Counted from the first letter of the stretch, positions 1 to 10,126 are shown. The stretch: 52,850 nucleotides of DNA from an uncultured Verrucomicrobiales bacterium (GCA_937128235.1 CAKZMG010000056.1:1-52850), one strand, 5' to 3'. Program-made: numbers and translations. The notes: generated from the letters alone by a model not told the origin.

Positions 1-102
1 AAGAGGAAGTCTGGAGCTCGAAAGATGAAGGGAGTTGAGGAGATGGAAGGTGAAGCGATCTGTGTGATGAGGGATTTACGGAAGGATGTTTTTGGCTCGT
101 GA
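1..102 (+). CDS. C-terminal end of a truncated CDS, unknown product
   Basis: Frame 1 is open from base 1 to TGA at 100-102 (KRKSGARKMKGVEEMEGEAICVMRDLRKDVFGS*); start lies outside the window. Confidence 0.4.
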   Translation, partial: KRKSGARKMKGVEEMEGEAICVMRDLRKDVFGS

Positions 103-299
103 GTAGGTTTCCTGAGCATAAGTATAATACATTTATACATCTTATACAATAAAGATACCGATATCATTCAAGTCAGCTATGGTGACGATATGGATACGAA
201 CATTTAGTAAACCTGAGCCATCGGGCATCGGGAGGCCTTTTGTCAGTTAATCATTTGTGCTGATGAAAGAAATGCTAAGTGATTCCGTATTAATCTGAC

Positions 300-1457
300 A
301 TGAAGCCTCAAGTTGAAATTCTTCGTGAAGTTACAGTATTAGTGATCGCCTCGTTTACATTATGCCAATGTGCCACTCAGGAGGTGAAGCGGGAGCTTAC
401 CCAGAAAGTGGAGAGGAAGGGGGAGACGTATAGCCGTGAATTGACGGCTCAGTCACCATTCAAGAAAGTGGAGATGTCTTGGCGTGAGGCGTCTGAGCTG
501 ATGAAGGAGAGAAACCCTAAGTATCGGCAAGCGATCCTGGATAAAGAAGAGTCACTGAATAAAAAAGGAATAGTGAATAACCTCACTCATGAGGTGCGCA
601 AGAGTCTCACTAGCAGCTTACAAACTACTCTGAACCCGAGCGAGATTGCGAAGGCGATGAAGGATCCGGTGGCGTCACTGCCAAGACAGCTGGAGTCCAT
701 CACGGATCTGAAAAATATCTCCCACTCGCTCACGCAGTCTGAGTGGGGTAGGGTGACGCAGAGTGTGCGTGCGGATGCTGCTCAGCGCAGAGAGATGGTG
801 AATCTTCACGTGCTTTTCTGCCAGAGTGAAAATTTAGAACAAGCTGAGCGAGAGCTTAAGATGATGAAGGATTCAGATAAGCTTAAAGCGAATAAGGTGG
901 TGGATGCGGAGTTAGTAAAAGCGCAGAAATTGTTAGAGAAAGAGCGTAGTCAGTGGCTAGATAGGGTGAGGGATTTTTTCAATGCGGAGTATTATGATGT
1001 GGAGCTGAATGCTTATCAGAAAAGGCTGAGTTTCTATCGCGATGTGACTGATCCAGGTTTCTCTGACTGGAGGCGCTGGCGGATGTTAGAAAATTCTGAT
1101 CGTTTAGCGAGCGAGATGCAAAAGCAGCACGATAAGGATAAGCCAGTGCTACCGGGGATGAATCGGCTGAAAGAAAATCTCGGAGTGAGTGAGCTGAGGA
1201 GCCAGCTGGCTGAGACATCTGGTGTGAACCAAGAGATGGCAAAGGAGGTGAGGCAGATGCTCAAGAACTGGCGAAACTTAAAGTCTGTGCAGCAGAAAAT
1301 AGTGGCTCAGAATAAGGCTGAAGTGCTAGATGAAGTCAGGGTAAATGATCTGAAACGCGTCACAACGCTGTATCAGTTGAAGAAGAAAGAGCTCGATCAT
1401 CTAAAGGTCTTCTGGATGATCGATGAGGAGTGCTGGAAATCTGAAAAGTCACTTTGA
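300..1457 (+). CDS. Hypothetical exported/lipoprotein-like, TolC-like helical protein
   Basis: Long ORF; N-terminal hydrophobic segment ending in LCQC; helical, charged remainder. Confidence 0.7.
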   Translation: MKPQVEILREVTVLVIASFTLCQCATQEVKRELTQKVERKGETYSRELTAQSPFKKVEMSWREASELMKERNPKYRQAILDKEESLNKKGIVNNLTHEVRKSLTSSLQTTLNPSEIAKAMKDPVASLPRQLESITDLKNISHSLTQSEWGRVTQSVRADAAQRREMVNLHVLFCQSENLEQAERELKMMKDSDKLKANKVVDAELVKAQKLLEKERSQWLDRVRDFFNAEYYDVELNAYQKRLSFYRDVTDPGFSDWRRWRMLENSDRLASEMQKQHDKDKPVLPGMNRLKENLGVSELRSQLAETSGVNQEMAKEVRQMLKNWRNLKSVQQKIVAQNKAEVLDEVRVNDLKRVTTLYQLKKKELDHLKVFWMIDEECWKSEKSL

Positions 1458-1570
1458 TTTCCATACTCGTAAAAAAGTGGATTTTTTATAGTAACGATTT
1501 TTGAAAAATTACGAACAGTAGGGTGAAGCATATTTGAAAAATGGAGATTGCATCCATTAATCCGTGTGTG

Positions 1571-1626
1571 GCCATTGTATCTAGGTTGTTAACGGCCATT
1601 TCCGATCTATGATACAATGGCGTTTT
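1571..1626 (+). terminator. Inverted repeat followed by T-run, possible terminator
   Basis: GCCATTGTATC (1571-1581) pairs perfectly with GATACAATGGC (1611-1621), followed by GTTTTT; long loop. Confidence 0.35.
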
Positions 1627-1720
1627 TATGGTCTGTTAATTCAGAGTTTTGATCTTCATTTTTTAGATGCTGGAGGTAAGTTTTACTCGCTAACTAGTTG
1701 ACAAAAAATGATGCGGTGGG

Positions 1721-2338
1721 ATGCTGGCTATTATGAAACGTATCATGCTGATTACTACGATGGTGTTCTCTGGATTTATGTCAGATGTCACTGCACAGGA
1801 GGCTCCGAAGGAAAAGATGACTAAGGATGTGCCAAAGTATCAGGCAGAGGCTCCTTTACCTGAGGGGTGGCCTACTCCGGGACCTTATGATCTGGTGAGC
1901 GAGAAGAAATTTCCTGCATACAGAGCAGCATACACTCCAGGATCATGGCAGAATTTTGCTTTCATGAGACTTTTTAAGCATATTCAGAGAAAGGAGATCC
2001 CTATGACTTCTCCAGTGGAAATGAAGATGGAGCAGAAGAATAAGAATCTCAAAATGGAGTCGATGGCATTTATGTACCAGAATACCGAAGTTGGAAAAAC
2101 TGGTAAGGATGGCGAGAGAGTGGAGGTGCGTGATGTGCCTGCCATGAAGACGCTCTGCTTCACGTGGCAGGGGAAGAACTCAGCTAAGAACCGTAAAATA
2201 GCCAAGACTGCTCTGGAAACTGAACTTCAAAAGCGAGGGTTAGAAGGAGCTGACTACCGGATATTGGGCTACAATGGGCCGGGTGTGCCTAACGATAAAA
2301 AGACTTGGGAGATGCTGGTGGTGCTTCCAAAAAAGTAG
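1721..2338 (+). CDS. SOUL-family heme-binding protein, exported
   Basis: Signal peptide; FPAYRAAYTPGSWQNFAFMRLFKHIQRKEIPMTSPVEMKM is typical of SOUL proteins; real start may be internal Met (MKRIMLITT). Confidence 0.8.
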   Translation: MLAIMKRIMLITTMVFSGFMSDVTAQEAPKEKMTKDVPKYQAEAPLPEGWPTPGPYDLVSEKKFPAYRAAYTPGSWQNFAFMRLFKHIQRKEIPMTSPVEMKMEQKNKNLKMESMAFMYQNTEVGKTGKDGERVEVRDVPAMKTLCFTWQGKNSAKNRKIAKTALETELQKRGLEGADYRILGYNGPGVPNDKKTWEMLVVLPKK

Positions 2339-2531
2339 TGATGAATTAGAGTTCTCCGGTTGTTATGCATGATGGTTTTACTTGGGAATCCCTCCCTATC
2401 GTTAATGAATCAAACTTTTCCGTCATGCATAACTGATAGCGAGTTGAGATTTGCTGTTTTTTACTGAAAATTGTGCGTGTTTTTCCAGAAATACTGGATA
2501 GAAGTATTCTGCACATGAAAGTAATTGGTCT

Positions 2532-3308
2532 ATGAAAGTAATCGCAATAGCAAATCAGAAGGGGGGAGTGGGGAAGACGACGACGACTATTTCTCTGGCT
2601 GCCGGGTTGGCTAAGCTGGGGAAAAAGGTGTTGCTGCTAGACCTAGACCCACAGGCTAATGCTACTTCTGGACTTGGGATAGAGGCGGATAGTAGTATTT
2701 ATTATCCACTTATTGGTGAGGCTCAGATCCTGGATAAGGTGGTGTCCGCTGAGCGCGAGAATTTATACATCGTCCCGTCTGGGATGGATCTTTCTGGGGT
2801 GGAAATAGAGTTAGCACGTAGAGATGATCACCTCACCTTTCTCAGAGATATGCTGGCGGGAGTGCGTGAGAGTGAGGATTTCGACTATTGTTTACTTGAT
2901 ACCCCGCCTAGTCTGGGGGTGTTGATGACTTCATCATTAGCTTCTGCGGATGAGGTGCTGATACCGCTTCAGTGCGAGTATTTCGGGCTAGAGGGACTGG
3001 CTAAGATCATCCACATTATTTCTCAGATCAAGGAAAGCGGAGCGGCACCTGATCTGACGCTAGGCGGCATCATCATGACGATGTATGATGGGCGGACGAA
3101 CCTTTCTAAGCAGGTGGTGGATGAGGTGACTAAGCATTTCCCGGATCAGGTCTATGAGCGTGTGGTGCCGAGAACTATCCGAATCGGTGAGGCGCCTTCA
3201 TTTGGAAAAACGATCTTCGAGCATGACTCAGGCGGCTCGGGGTCTCGTGCCTACATAGCGATAGCGCATGAGTTTCTTGAGCGGCATGGAGATAGGCCTG
3301 TGGAGTAA
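2532..3308 (+). CDS. parA: ParA/Soj family chromosome-partitioning ATPase
   Basis: Deviant Walker A KGGVGKTTTTISLA, DLDPQANATSGLG, DTPPSLGVLM. Confidence 0.93.
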   Translation: MKVIAIANQKGGVGKTTTTISLAAGLAKLGKKVLLLDLDPQANATSGLGIEADSSIYYPLIGEAQILDKVVSAERENLYIVPSGMDLSGVEIELARRDDHLTFLRDMLAGVRESEDFDYCLLDTPPSLGVLMTSSLASADEVLIPLQCEYFGLEGLAKIIHIISQIKESGAAPDLTLGGIIMTMYDGRTNLSKQVVDEVTKHFPDQVYERVVPRTIRIGEAPSFGKTIFEHDSGGSGSRAYIAIAHEFLERHGDRPVE

Positions 3309-3352
3309 TTTTTCTAAAAAATGGGTTGCTAATTTGCTATGGTGGGCTTAAA

Positions 3353-3458
3353 GGTTTGCTCGTCAGGAGCTGTGGAGTATTGGCAGATGAATCCCGCCAG
3401 GCCTTAATCGGAGCAACGGTAATTTGTCCAGTATTGCCGCAGTTTCCTGGCACTTTTC
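3353..3458 (+). ncRNA. ffs: Bacterial signal recognition particle RNA (small, 4.5S-type)
   Basis: Intergenic; CCGCCAGG-(10 nt)-AGCAACGGTAA matches the conserved SRP helix-8 symmetric loop with canonical tip length; outer stem GTCAGGAGCTGTGG pairs with CCGCAGTTTCCTGGC. Ends approximate. Confidence 0.75.
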
Positions 3459-3578
3459 GTTTTGTAAACATTGAGCAGTGAACAGAATCTATGGTTGTTT
3501 TTTGTAACCAAATAGGTTTTAAAATACAACTATAGTTGAAACGCTCTGTTTCATCAACTTAGCTATATTCATATCAAT

Positions 3579-5432
3579 ATGTCAGAATTTACCGCTCCTA
3601 GTGTGGAGGAACTACAAGAAAGGTTCCCCAATCATACTATCGAAAGCTTCATTGCCCAAGGTGGAATGGGTGCTGTGTATCTTGCTACCCAGACATCGCT
3701 AGATAGACCTGTGGCTATTAAGATTCTTCCTCAGGAGTTTGGTGAGGATGAGGACTATCGGGTTTCGTTTGAGACGGAAGCGAAGGCTATGGCTAGGCTG
3801 AACCACTCTAACTTGGTGGGGATTTATGATTTTGGTGACATCGATGGAATGCTTTTCATCATCATGGAGTACATTCCTGGGAGGTCATTATTCGATACCG
3901 CACATGGGCAACAGGTGGATCAGGTTGAGGCGGCTACTCTGATTGCGGAGATGTGTCATGGTCTGGATCACGCGCATTCTGCGGGGATGCTTCACCGTGA
4001 TATTAAGCCGGCTAACGTGTTGATCGATGATGAGGCGAGGCCTAAGATTGTGGACTTCGGGCTAGCGCGTCCGCTAGGTGAGGAGCAGAGTGATGGTGTG
4101 GTATTTGGCACGCCAGGTTATACCGCTCCGGAGGTGTTGACGAATCCATTTGCGGTGGATCAGCGCTCAGATATTTTTTCAATGGGAGTGATGCTCTACG
4201 AGATGCTCACTGGGCATTTGCCGGGAAATCCAATTATTCCTGCATCTAGTGTTTCACATTCTGATGTGAGATTTGATGCTATTTTAAATAAAGCGATCCA
4301 TCCAGATCCAGATCAGCGATACAAGACAGCTGGAGAAATGGCAGTGGCTCTTGAGGAATTGATCAAGAAATTTGAGGATGCTCCAGGGCTACTCACTTCA
4401 GGTGCATTGGCAAGGAAATCTACTGTTCTTGGTGGCAGACCTATAGCAGGTGGCGTAGCGGTCTCAGCTGGCAGACCAGTAGTGATGAGTGCTAAATCTG
4501 GAGGAAATACTGGACTCATTGTAGGCTTAGTAGCCGCAGTAGTGCTGGGAGTGATAGCTGTGGCTATGATGGGCGGTGATGATGAACCTAAAGGTCCAAC
4601 TGCCGCAGAGATAGCTGAAAAAGAACGACAGGAGAATGAGAGATTGCGTCTAGAAGAAGAAAAGCGCATGGCTAAGGTGGCGGAGAAAAAGCGGATAGCT
4701 AAGGAGAAAGAAGACAAAATAAGGAGAGAAAAAGAGGAGAAGCTAGCTAAAGAACGTGAGGAAAAAGAGCGCAAAGAAGCACTAGCTGAGGAAAAACGTA
4801 AGAAAGAAGAACAACTTAAGAAGGAGGAAGAGGAGCGGAAACGTGCTATGGCAGCCGCTGAAGAAGCGAAGAAGAATGAAGTAAAAGTTCCTGTATTTGA
4901 TCATGCTGGTTTTATCGCGAAACAACGAGCGGACATCACTGTGAGAGCCCAAACTGTGCTCAGAGATCACCAAGAGGCTAAGGATAAAATAATCGACCGA
5001 GCAGAGCGTGATGTAAAGAGAGTAGTAAGAAGGCTAAGAAAAGGAGCTGCTGGAAGAGTATTAGATGATGCTGTAGAAGCGTTTTTTGAGGAGTGGAGGG
5101 CAGAAGGAAAGATTCCAAAAATACCTAAGGCTACTCCTGCAAAGGCGAAGTCAGAACTTAGTGAAGCAACCATAGAGCTAGGTAAACTAGATATTAGACT
5201 CAATAATAATCTTAATAAATACCAAGATAGATACTCTAAAAAACTTAAAGAAAAAGGGGCGGTACTGCGGTCTGAAAAAGTAGTAGAATCTGTAGAAGCT
5301 ATCCTAGCCGAGCTAGACACACTCTCTAAGCCAGGCTATTTTCTAGCCATTGTTAGATCAGAAGATCCTTCTCCAGAAACTTTTCAAATCGAGGAGGAGA
5401 AAGAAGCTAAGGATAAGAAAAAGAAGAAGTAG
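3579..5432 (+). CDS. Serine/threonine protein kinase with single TM segment and long charged coiled-coil C-terminus
   Basis: Kinase motifs GGMGAVYLA, HRDIKPANVLID, DFGLARP; TM near GLIVGLVAAVVLGVIAVAMM; KEEKLAKEREEKERKE coiled coil. Confidence 0.92.
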   Translation: MSEFTAPSVEELQERFPNHTIESFIAQGGMGAVYLATQTSLDRPVAIKILPQEFGEDEDYRVSFETEAKAMARLNHSNLVGIYDFGDIDGMLFIIMEYIPGRSLFDTAHGQQVDQVEAATLIAEMCHGLDHAHSAGMLHRDIKPANVLIDDEARPKIVDFGLARPLGEEQSDGVVFGTPGYTAPEVLTNPFAVDQRSDIFSMGVMLYEMLTGHLPGNPIIPASSVSHSDVRFDAILNKAIHPDPDQRYKTAGEMAVALEELIKKFEDAPGLLTSGALARKSTVLGGRPIAGGVAVSAGRPVVMSAKSGGNTGLIVGLVAAVVLGVIAVAMMGGDDEPKGPTAAEIAEKERQENERLRLEEEKRMAKVAEKKRIAKEKEDKIRREKEEKLAKEREEKERKEALAEEKRKKEEQLKKEEEERKRAMAAAEEAKKNEVKVPVFDHAGFIAKQRADITVRAQTVLRDHQEAKDKIIDRAERDVKRVVRRLRKGAAGRVLDDAVEAFFEEWRAEGKIPKIPKATPAKAKSELSEATIELGKLDIRLNNNLNKYQDRYSKKLKEKGAVLRSEKVVESVEAILAELDTLSKPGYFLAIVRSEDPSPETFQIEEEKEAKDKKKKK

Positions 5433-5445
5433 TTTTGCATTGCGC

Positions 5446-8106
5446 TTAGTGCTTGGGCACTGAATTGAGTGTGTAATATGCGGTGCTTAGAAACGTTGAT
5501 TTTGTTTTACCGAATGCTGTTTTGTGGAGGTTGATACGGAATACGCGAGAAGTCGCGTTTGGGATTTTCTCACGCTCCGGATCAATGCCGAAATTCTCGA
5601 TTTTGTAGAGCACTGCTGTGCCTTCTTTGTTCCAAACGGGAGCACTTAGTTTTTCGACTCGCTTGCCCATTTCTGGGGAACCGTAAGATTTAGCATCTCT
5701 GTAGTGCCAGGAGTCGATCACTGCGGCATTGTATGAAGCCCGTTCTGTTTCCTCTACAGGCAGTGTAAAACTTACCTCTAGCCCATTTTTTTTCACTCTA
5801 ACAGAATGAATAGCTTGCTCAGTTTTGCCATTCCACTTGAATTTTTGTAGAGCGGACTGCTGTCTGCCGCGTGATGCCCAGCCTCTGCCAGTCTGACCCA
5901 CCCACATTTCTCCAGTGGGTGAGAAGCTGAGGCGCATGGGACCTGATGGGAGACCTGAGACGAAGGGCATGATGGAGCCTTGCTCTATTCCGTTCACAGT
6001 TTCTATGTGGATGCGGTGAATGTTAGAGAGTGTCTGGTCACCGATAAACATTTGTCCTTTGAATGGGCCAAATTTGCCACCAGTAGTATCCCATACTGGG
6101 TGTCCTGGTGAGTTCGCTACAAACTTGTGCGGCATGAGGATGACTGACTGCTCACGCTTAGCGATGTATTCTGCTTGCTTGCCATCTTTTAGCGCTTTTA
6201 CGCTCATATTCTTGAGGTCGATGAGTCCAGCTGGATGGCCGTAGAATTTGCCTTCTTCGACACGGTTGATGCGTGAGGTTCCCATGAACTCGCCTTGGTT
6301 ATCAGCTGAGTAGAGTTTATCATCTGGTGAGAAGGCGAGTCCGGCGGCACTGCGGAATCCCATAGCGAATGGGGTGAATGTTCCATCCGCTGAGATGCGG
6401 CAGTTCCAGCCGCGGAAGCCACCTTGTGAACCCATGTAGGGACCATCGGATTTGTAGATGTTGTTGCCATTGGCGTGCTGGAGATTAAGCGTGTAGTGGA
6501 TGTTGCCGTTGCTATCGACTGCCGGGCCGTGGTTGTAGGCGTGGTAGTTTCCGTTGAAGCGATAGTCTGCGGAGAGTGTTTGAAATTCATCAGCGATGCC
6601 ATCTTTATCACTATCCTTGATGAGGCTGACTTCTGGCTTCTGGCAGACGATGAGGTCACCATTTTCTTTGACCTTGAGTCCTAGAACCTCGAAAGTACCG
6701 AGAGCGTATGGTTGCCATTTGTTCTCCTTTATTTTCCAGATCCCAGCAGCGCGAGATCCGATGACTGGAGTTCCATCTTTCTCAAAATCAATGCCAGTGG
6801 GTTCAAAGAGTGGGCTGGTTCCGTCAGAGTACTGAGGGCCTTTTGCAGTCTGTGCGGTGAAGCCAGGGGTGATGTCTAGTTTAGCTTTCTCATCTGTCCA
6901 CGCAAAGGCAGACGGCTGAATACGGCTCGCTTTTTTCACAGGCCAGTGGGTGATAGGTTCTGCGGGCATGGCTGTCCAAGTGACAGGTTTATCGAGCGTG
7001 CTGAGTGTCCAGGTGCCTTTGGCTGCATCTAGTGTTCCGCCAGAAACTTCGAGTGTCTTGAAGCTTGCAGTAGGAAATGTGAGAGTGAGGTTTTGTTTGA
7101 TTTTTCCTGTGAGAGTGGCGTGGAATTTGCCATCGAGATCTATGCGGAAATTTAGATCAACCTTGTTGCCATCTAGCAGATAATGAATAGTAGGATTCTC
7201 TGTTAGTTTACCAGCTGTGTAGCCTAAAAACTTACCTCTACTTGCTTTGAGCTGATCATAGAATGAGGTGGTGCGGTTTAAGGTATCAGGTGTGATGGCG
7301 CTTGTGAGTGCTTTATCATAGGGTGTTTTTCCGTCAGCATAGAGTGGCTGTAGTATGTTAGAGTAGGGAGCGGGCCAGAGTTGAGCTTTGGCACCTATCG
7401 CGTTGGCTTTTCCTCCGCGACCATTCACCTCATTTCTCATGTCTAGGAAGTTGCCAGTCCAGATGGATTTGATAGAGAGAGTGCGTGGGTCGAAGGTGAA
7501 GTTCTGACCATTTGGCTGACCAATATGGATGCTGCGGGCTGAAGTATTATTCGCCACCAGACCTCGGACGATCATAGTGCTGTCACCTACTTGGAGGATG
7601 TAGGGATCTAGTGTATTACTGATTTTCTTGGGAGCGGCAGGGGCGAATACGATGGCTGGACCTGCGTTTTTTGGTGAGTTGAGAGTGAGTAAATAGTCAT
7701 GAATGGCGTTCACTTCATGAGCTGGGATCATCTCGCTAGAGTAGGCGGGCATGAGAGGCATGAAGGGCTTTCCTTTTTCAGCATTTTGGGTCTGGAGGGA
7801 AAGATGTTTGGAGGGATTCCCCATAGAAGATAGGAAATAATTCTTATCCGCAGTGACGTTGATGTTCTTTTTTAAGACAGAATCAAAGACGGTTTTCTGG
7901 ATCGCTTTTTTCTGGAACAATCCGTAAAGACTTGGCCCAGTTTTGATGGTTTTATCATCAGCAAATGTGGCGTGGCACTCGATGCATCCCCGATTCGTGA
8001 ATGCTTTTTTGCCAAGTGAGACAGTGTTGATCTGGGGTAGGTTCTCTTCAGCTTGAGAAATAGGGGCAATAAAGAGGGAGAAAAGTAGGCTGGATAAAGC
8101 TTTCAT
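5446..8106 (-). CDS. Cytochrome c-domain protein (DUF6797-like / PVC-type large protein)
   Basis: Signal peptide; heme c motif CIECH; beta-propeller-like C-terminal part. Confidence 0.75.
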   Translation of the reverse strand: MKALSSLLFSLFIAPISQAEENLPQINTVSLGKKAFTNRGCIECHATFADDKTIKTGPSLYGLFQKKAIQKTVFDSVLKKNINVTADKNYFLSSMGNPSKHLSLQTQNAEKGKPFMPLMPAYSSEMIPAHEVNAIHDYLLTLNSPKNAGPAIVFAPAAPKKISNTLDPYILQVGDSTMIVRGLVANNTSARSIHIGQPNGQNFTFDPRTLSIKSIWTGNFLDMRNEVNGRGGKANAIGAKAQLWPAPYSNILQPLYADGKTPYDKALTSAITPDTLNRTTSFYDQLKASRGKFLGYTAGKLTENPTIHYLLDGNKVDLNFRIDLDGKFHATLTGKIKQNLTLTFPTASFKTLEVSGGTLDAAKGTWTLSTLDKPVTWTAMPAEPITHWPVKKASRIQPSAFAWTDEKAKLDITPGFTAQTAKGPQYSDGTSPLFEPTGIDFEKDGTPVIGSRAAGIWKIKENKWQPYALGTFEVLGLKVKENGDLIVCQKPEVSLIKDSDKDGIADEFQTLSADYRFNGNYHAYNHGPAVDSNGNIHYTLNLQHANGNNIYKSDGPYMGSQGGFRGWNCRISADGTFTPFAMGFRSAAGLAFSPDDKLYSADNQGEFMGTSRINRVEEGKFYGHPAGLIDLKNMSVKALKDGKQAEYIAKREQSVILMPHKFVANSPGHPVWDTTGGKFGPFKGQMFIGDQTLSNIHRIHIETVNGIEQGSIMPFVSGLPSGPMRLSFSPTGEMWVGQTGRGWASRGRQQSALQKFKWNGKTEQAIHSVRVKKNGLEVSFTLPVEETERASYNAAVIDSWHYRDAKSYGSPEMGKRVEKLSAPVWNKEGTAVLYKIENFGIDPEREKIPNATSRVFRINLHKTAFGKTKSTFLSTAYYTLNSVPKH

Positions 8107-8156
8107 TGTAGCTTTTTAAATCATTGCCCAGCCTTGTCGATCAATAATTTACAGTG

Positions 8157-9224
8157 TTACTTATACGCTTCTAGGTAGCGCGGTCTCATGATGGCTTGGA
8201 TGATGAAGCCTAGACCGATTACGATCATAAAGAGAGAGAGGAACTGCCCCATGGTAAAGGTGGTCCCGAAGTAGGTGACGTCTTCCGTTTCTTGTTGGCG
8301 GAAATTCTCCATGATGATGCGGAATACCGCGTAGAAGAAGAAAAACATACCTGTAAGGATGCCGTGCGGGAGCTTTTTGAAGCACATTCTGGTGATCCAT
8401 AAAATGAGGAAAAGACCCAGTCCCTCGCCTGCCGCCTGGAAAAGCTGAGATGGATAGCGCGGTTCTAACAGATCGCCAATCGCTTGTCTCACTGGCTCGT
8501 GATCGCGGATGATAGCATTTAACCGAGCGCTCTCTTGGTTAGCTAGAGAAAGCCATTCATTGTACTGAGGAGTTCCTGGCTGGTATCCGTAAAGCTCAAT
8601 ATTGTCTCTAAGTTGCTGAACTTTTTCCAGATAAGCAGAGTATTCTGGGTCAGCAACTCTGGCAATTTCATTCGCTTGGCGTTGCTGCATAAATTCTGGT
8701 GCTTTGCTATCGAATAGTGTCTTGGGAAACTTCATGGACCACGCGAATGTCTTATCAATTCTACCGTAGAGTTCACCGTTGATGAAATTTGCAATTCTTC
8801 CGAACATGATCCCCAGAGGAGCAACGACACAGAGACCATCGCCTAGGCCAGTCCAAGAAACTTTCTTTTTCCAGGAGTAAACCAGAGTGAAGATCATGAG
8901 ACCTAGGATGCCTCCGTGAGAAGCCATGCCGCCTTCCCAGACTTTAAAAATCATCAATGGGTTTCCTACGAATTCATCCCATTGGTAGAAAATAATATTT
9001 CCAATTCGCCCACCAAGAAAGACGCCAAAGATGGCGGCAAGGGTGATGAAGTCACTCGCTTTCTCGCCAGGAAGCACCCAGAGTTTTTTGTCACCTAGCC
9101 TTTTTAGTAGGAAAAATCCTACTACGAATGCGAGGAGATACGCCATTCCATACCAGCGGAGCTTAATAGCATCACTGATGGAAAAGATGACGGGGTCGAT
9201 GTTATGGACGTAGGTTGCAAGCAC
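8157..9224 (-). CDS. lgt: Prolipoprotein diacylglyceryl transferase with internal insertion
   Basis: GRIANFINGELYGR signature, RYPSQLFQA, multi-TM. Confidence 0.93.
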   Translation of the reverse strand: MLATYVHNIDPVIFSISDAIKLRWYGMAYLLAFVVGFFLLKRLGDKKLWVLPGEKASDFITLAAIFGVFLGGRIGNIIFYQWDEFVGNPLMIFKVWEGGMASHGGILGLMIFTLVYSWKKKVSWTGLGDGLCVVAPLGIMFGRIANFINGELYGRIDKTFAWSMKFPKTLFDSKAPEFMQQRQANEIARVADPEYSAYLEKVQQLRDNIELYGYQPGTPQYNEWLSLANQESARLNAIIRDHEPVRQAIGDLLEPRYPSQLFQAAGEGLGLFLILWITRMCFKKLPHGILTGMFFFFYAVFRIIMENFRQQETEDVTYFGTTFTMGQFLSLFMIVIGLGFIIQAIMRPRYLEAYK

Positions 9225-9279
9225 GGCGGCATCATATGGAGAGATCCTTAGATGTAAAGTCCCTGAATGGACTACTACT

Positions 9280-9317
9280 AAAAAAAATAACCTGCTCCGC
9301 AGTGTGGAACAGGTTGT
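9280..9317 (-). terminator. Rho-independent terminator of the 9344-9643 gene
   Basis: On the minus strand: ACCTGTTCC-acactgc-GGAGCAGGT followed by TATTTTTTTT. Confidence 0.75.
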
Positions 9318-9343
9318 TAAAGTTTTAGAAAATTGGTGAGGAG

Positions 9344-9619
9344 TTATTTCTTAAGAATCATGTTTTTAATGAATCCAATCACAGTCATTAGGATGCCACC
9401 GCTTGCTGCACCTGCTACTGCTGCGTCGCCTTGTGGGTTTCCTGTTAGGTTGCCAAGTAAGTCACCTAAGCCAGGGATCTTATCATGCAGACCGCCGATA
9501 AGACCGCCGAGACCACCTGTAAGAAGATTACCCATTTTACCTAGGCTGAGTTTTTTAAGTAATCCGCCCATACCGCCTCCGCCAAGAAGCCCTGCTATTA
9601 AACTAATAATAATTTCCAT
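9344..9619 (-). CDS. Small glycine-rich membrane-associated hypothetical protein
   Basis: ORF 9344-9643; start more likely MEIIISLIAG at 9619; hydrophobic ends and a terminator downstream. Confidence 0.6.
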   Translation of the reverse strand: MEIIISLIAGLLGGGGMGGLLKKLSLGKMGNLLTGGLGGLIGGLHDKIPGLGDLLGNLTGNPQGDAAVAGAASGGILMTVIGFIKNMILKK

Positions 9620-9691
9620 ATCGAAACAAACGTAAGGATTCACCTCTCATCTGTCAATGAAGGAGATTTAAGGGTAGTTAGGCGATATTTT

Positions 9692-10063
9692 CTACCCATG
9701 ACCTGGCTTACGTTTGTGAATGCCTACAGAGTTTCCATCTGGGTCTTTTACGAATGCCATGTGGCAGACTGGGGTCTCGATGGGACCGAAGCCAAACTCT
9801 ACACCAGCTTCTTGTAGCTCAGCGATGGCTTGATCAAAGTCCTCCACCTCCAGCGATACACTACAGCCATCTGAGCTAGGGTTCATTCCTTCCGCGTTGC
9901 CTAGTGCTAGTGTCGCTGGACCAATGTCATATTCCACCCAGTGGCAGTCTTCCATTTCGTGATCCATGGTGACTACTAGTCCGAGTATGCGTTCGTAGAA
10001 TTTACGGGCACGAGCCATGTCAGTGACAGGGTAAACTGAGAATGCTATTTCGTTAATTTTCAT
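9692..10063 (-). CDS. VOC (glyoxalase/bleomycin-resistance) family protein
   Basis: MKINEIAFSVYPVTDMARARKFYERILGL ... FVKDPDGNSVGIHK. Confidence 0.88.
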   Translation of the reverse strand: MKINEIAFSVYPVTDMARARKFYERILGLVVTMDHEMEDCHWVEYDIGPATLALGNAEGMNPSSDGCSVSLEVEDFDQAIAELQEAGVEFGFGPIETPVCHMAFVKDPDGNSVGIHKRKPGHG

Positions 10064-10126
10064 GATTTAAATAATTTACAACTCAAAGCCAGAAAGACAA
10101 TATTAAAGAGAAACTGCCTAGATGAG

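Noticed and set aside
6204-6662. 152-aa minus-strand ORF inside the cytochrome c gene
   Set aside because: Alternate frame of the same strand as a well-supported CDS; Ser/Thr-rich nonsense composition.
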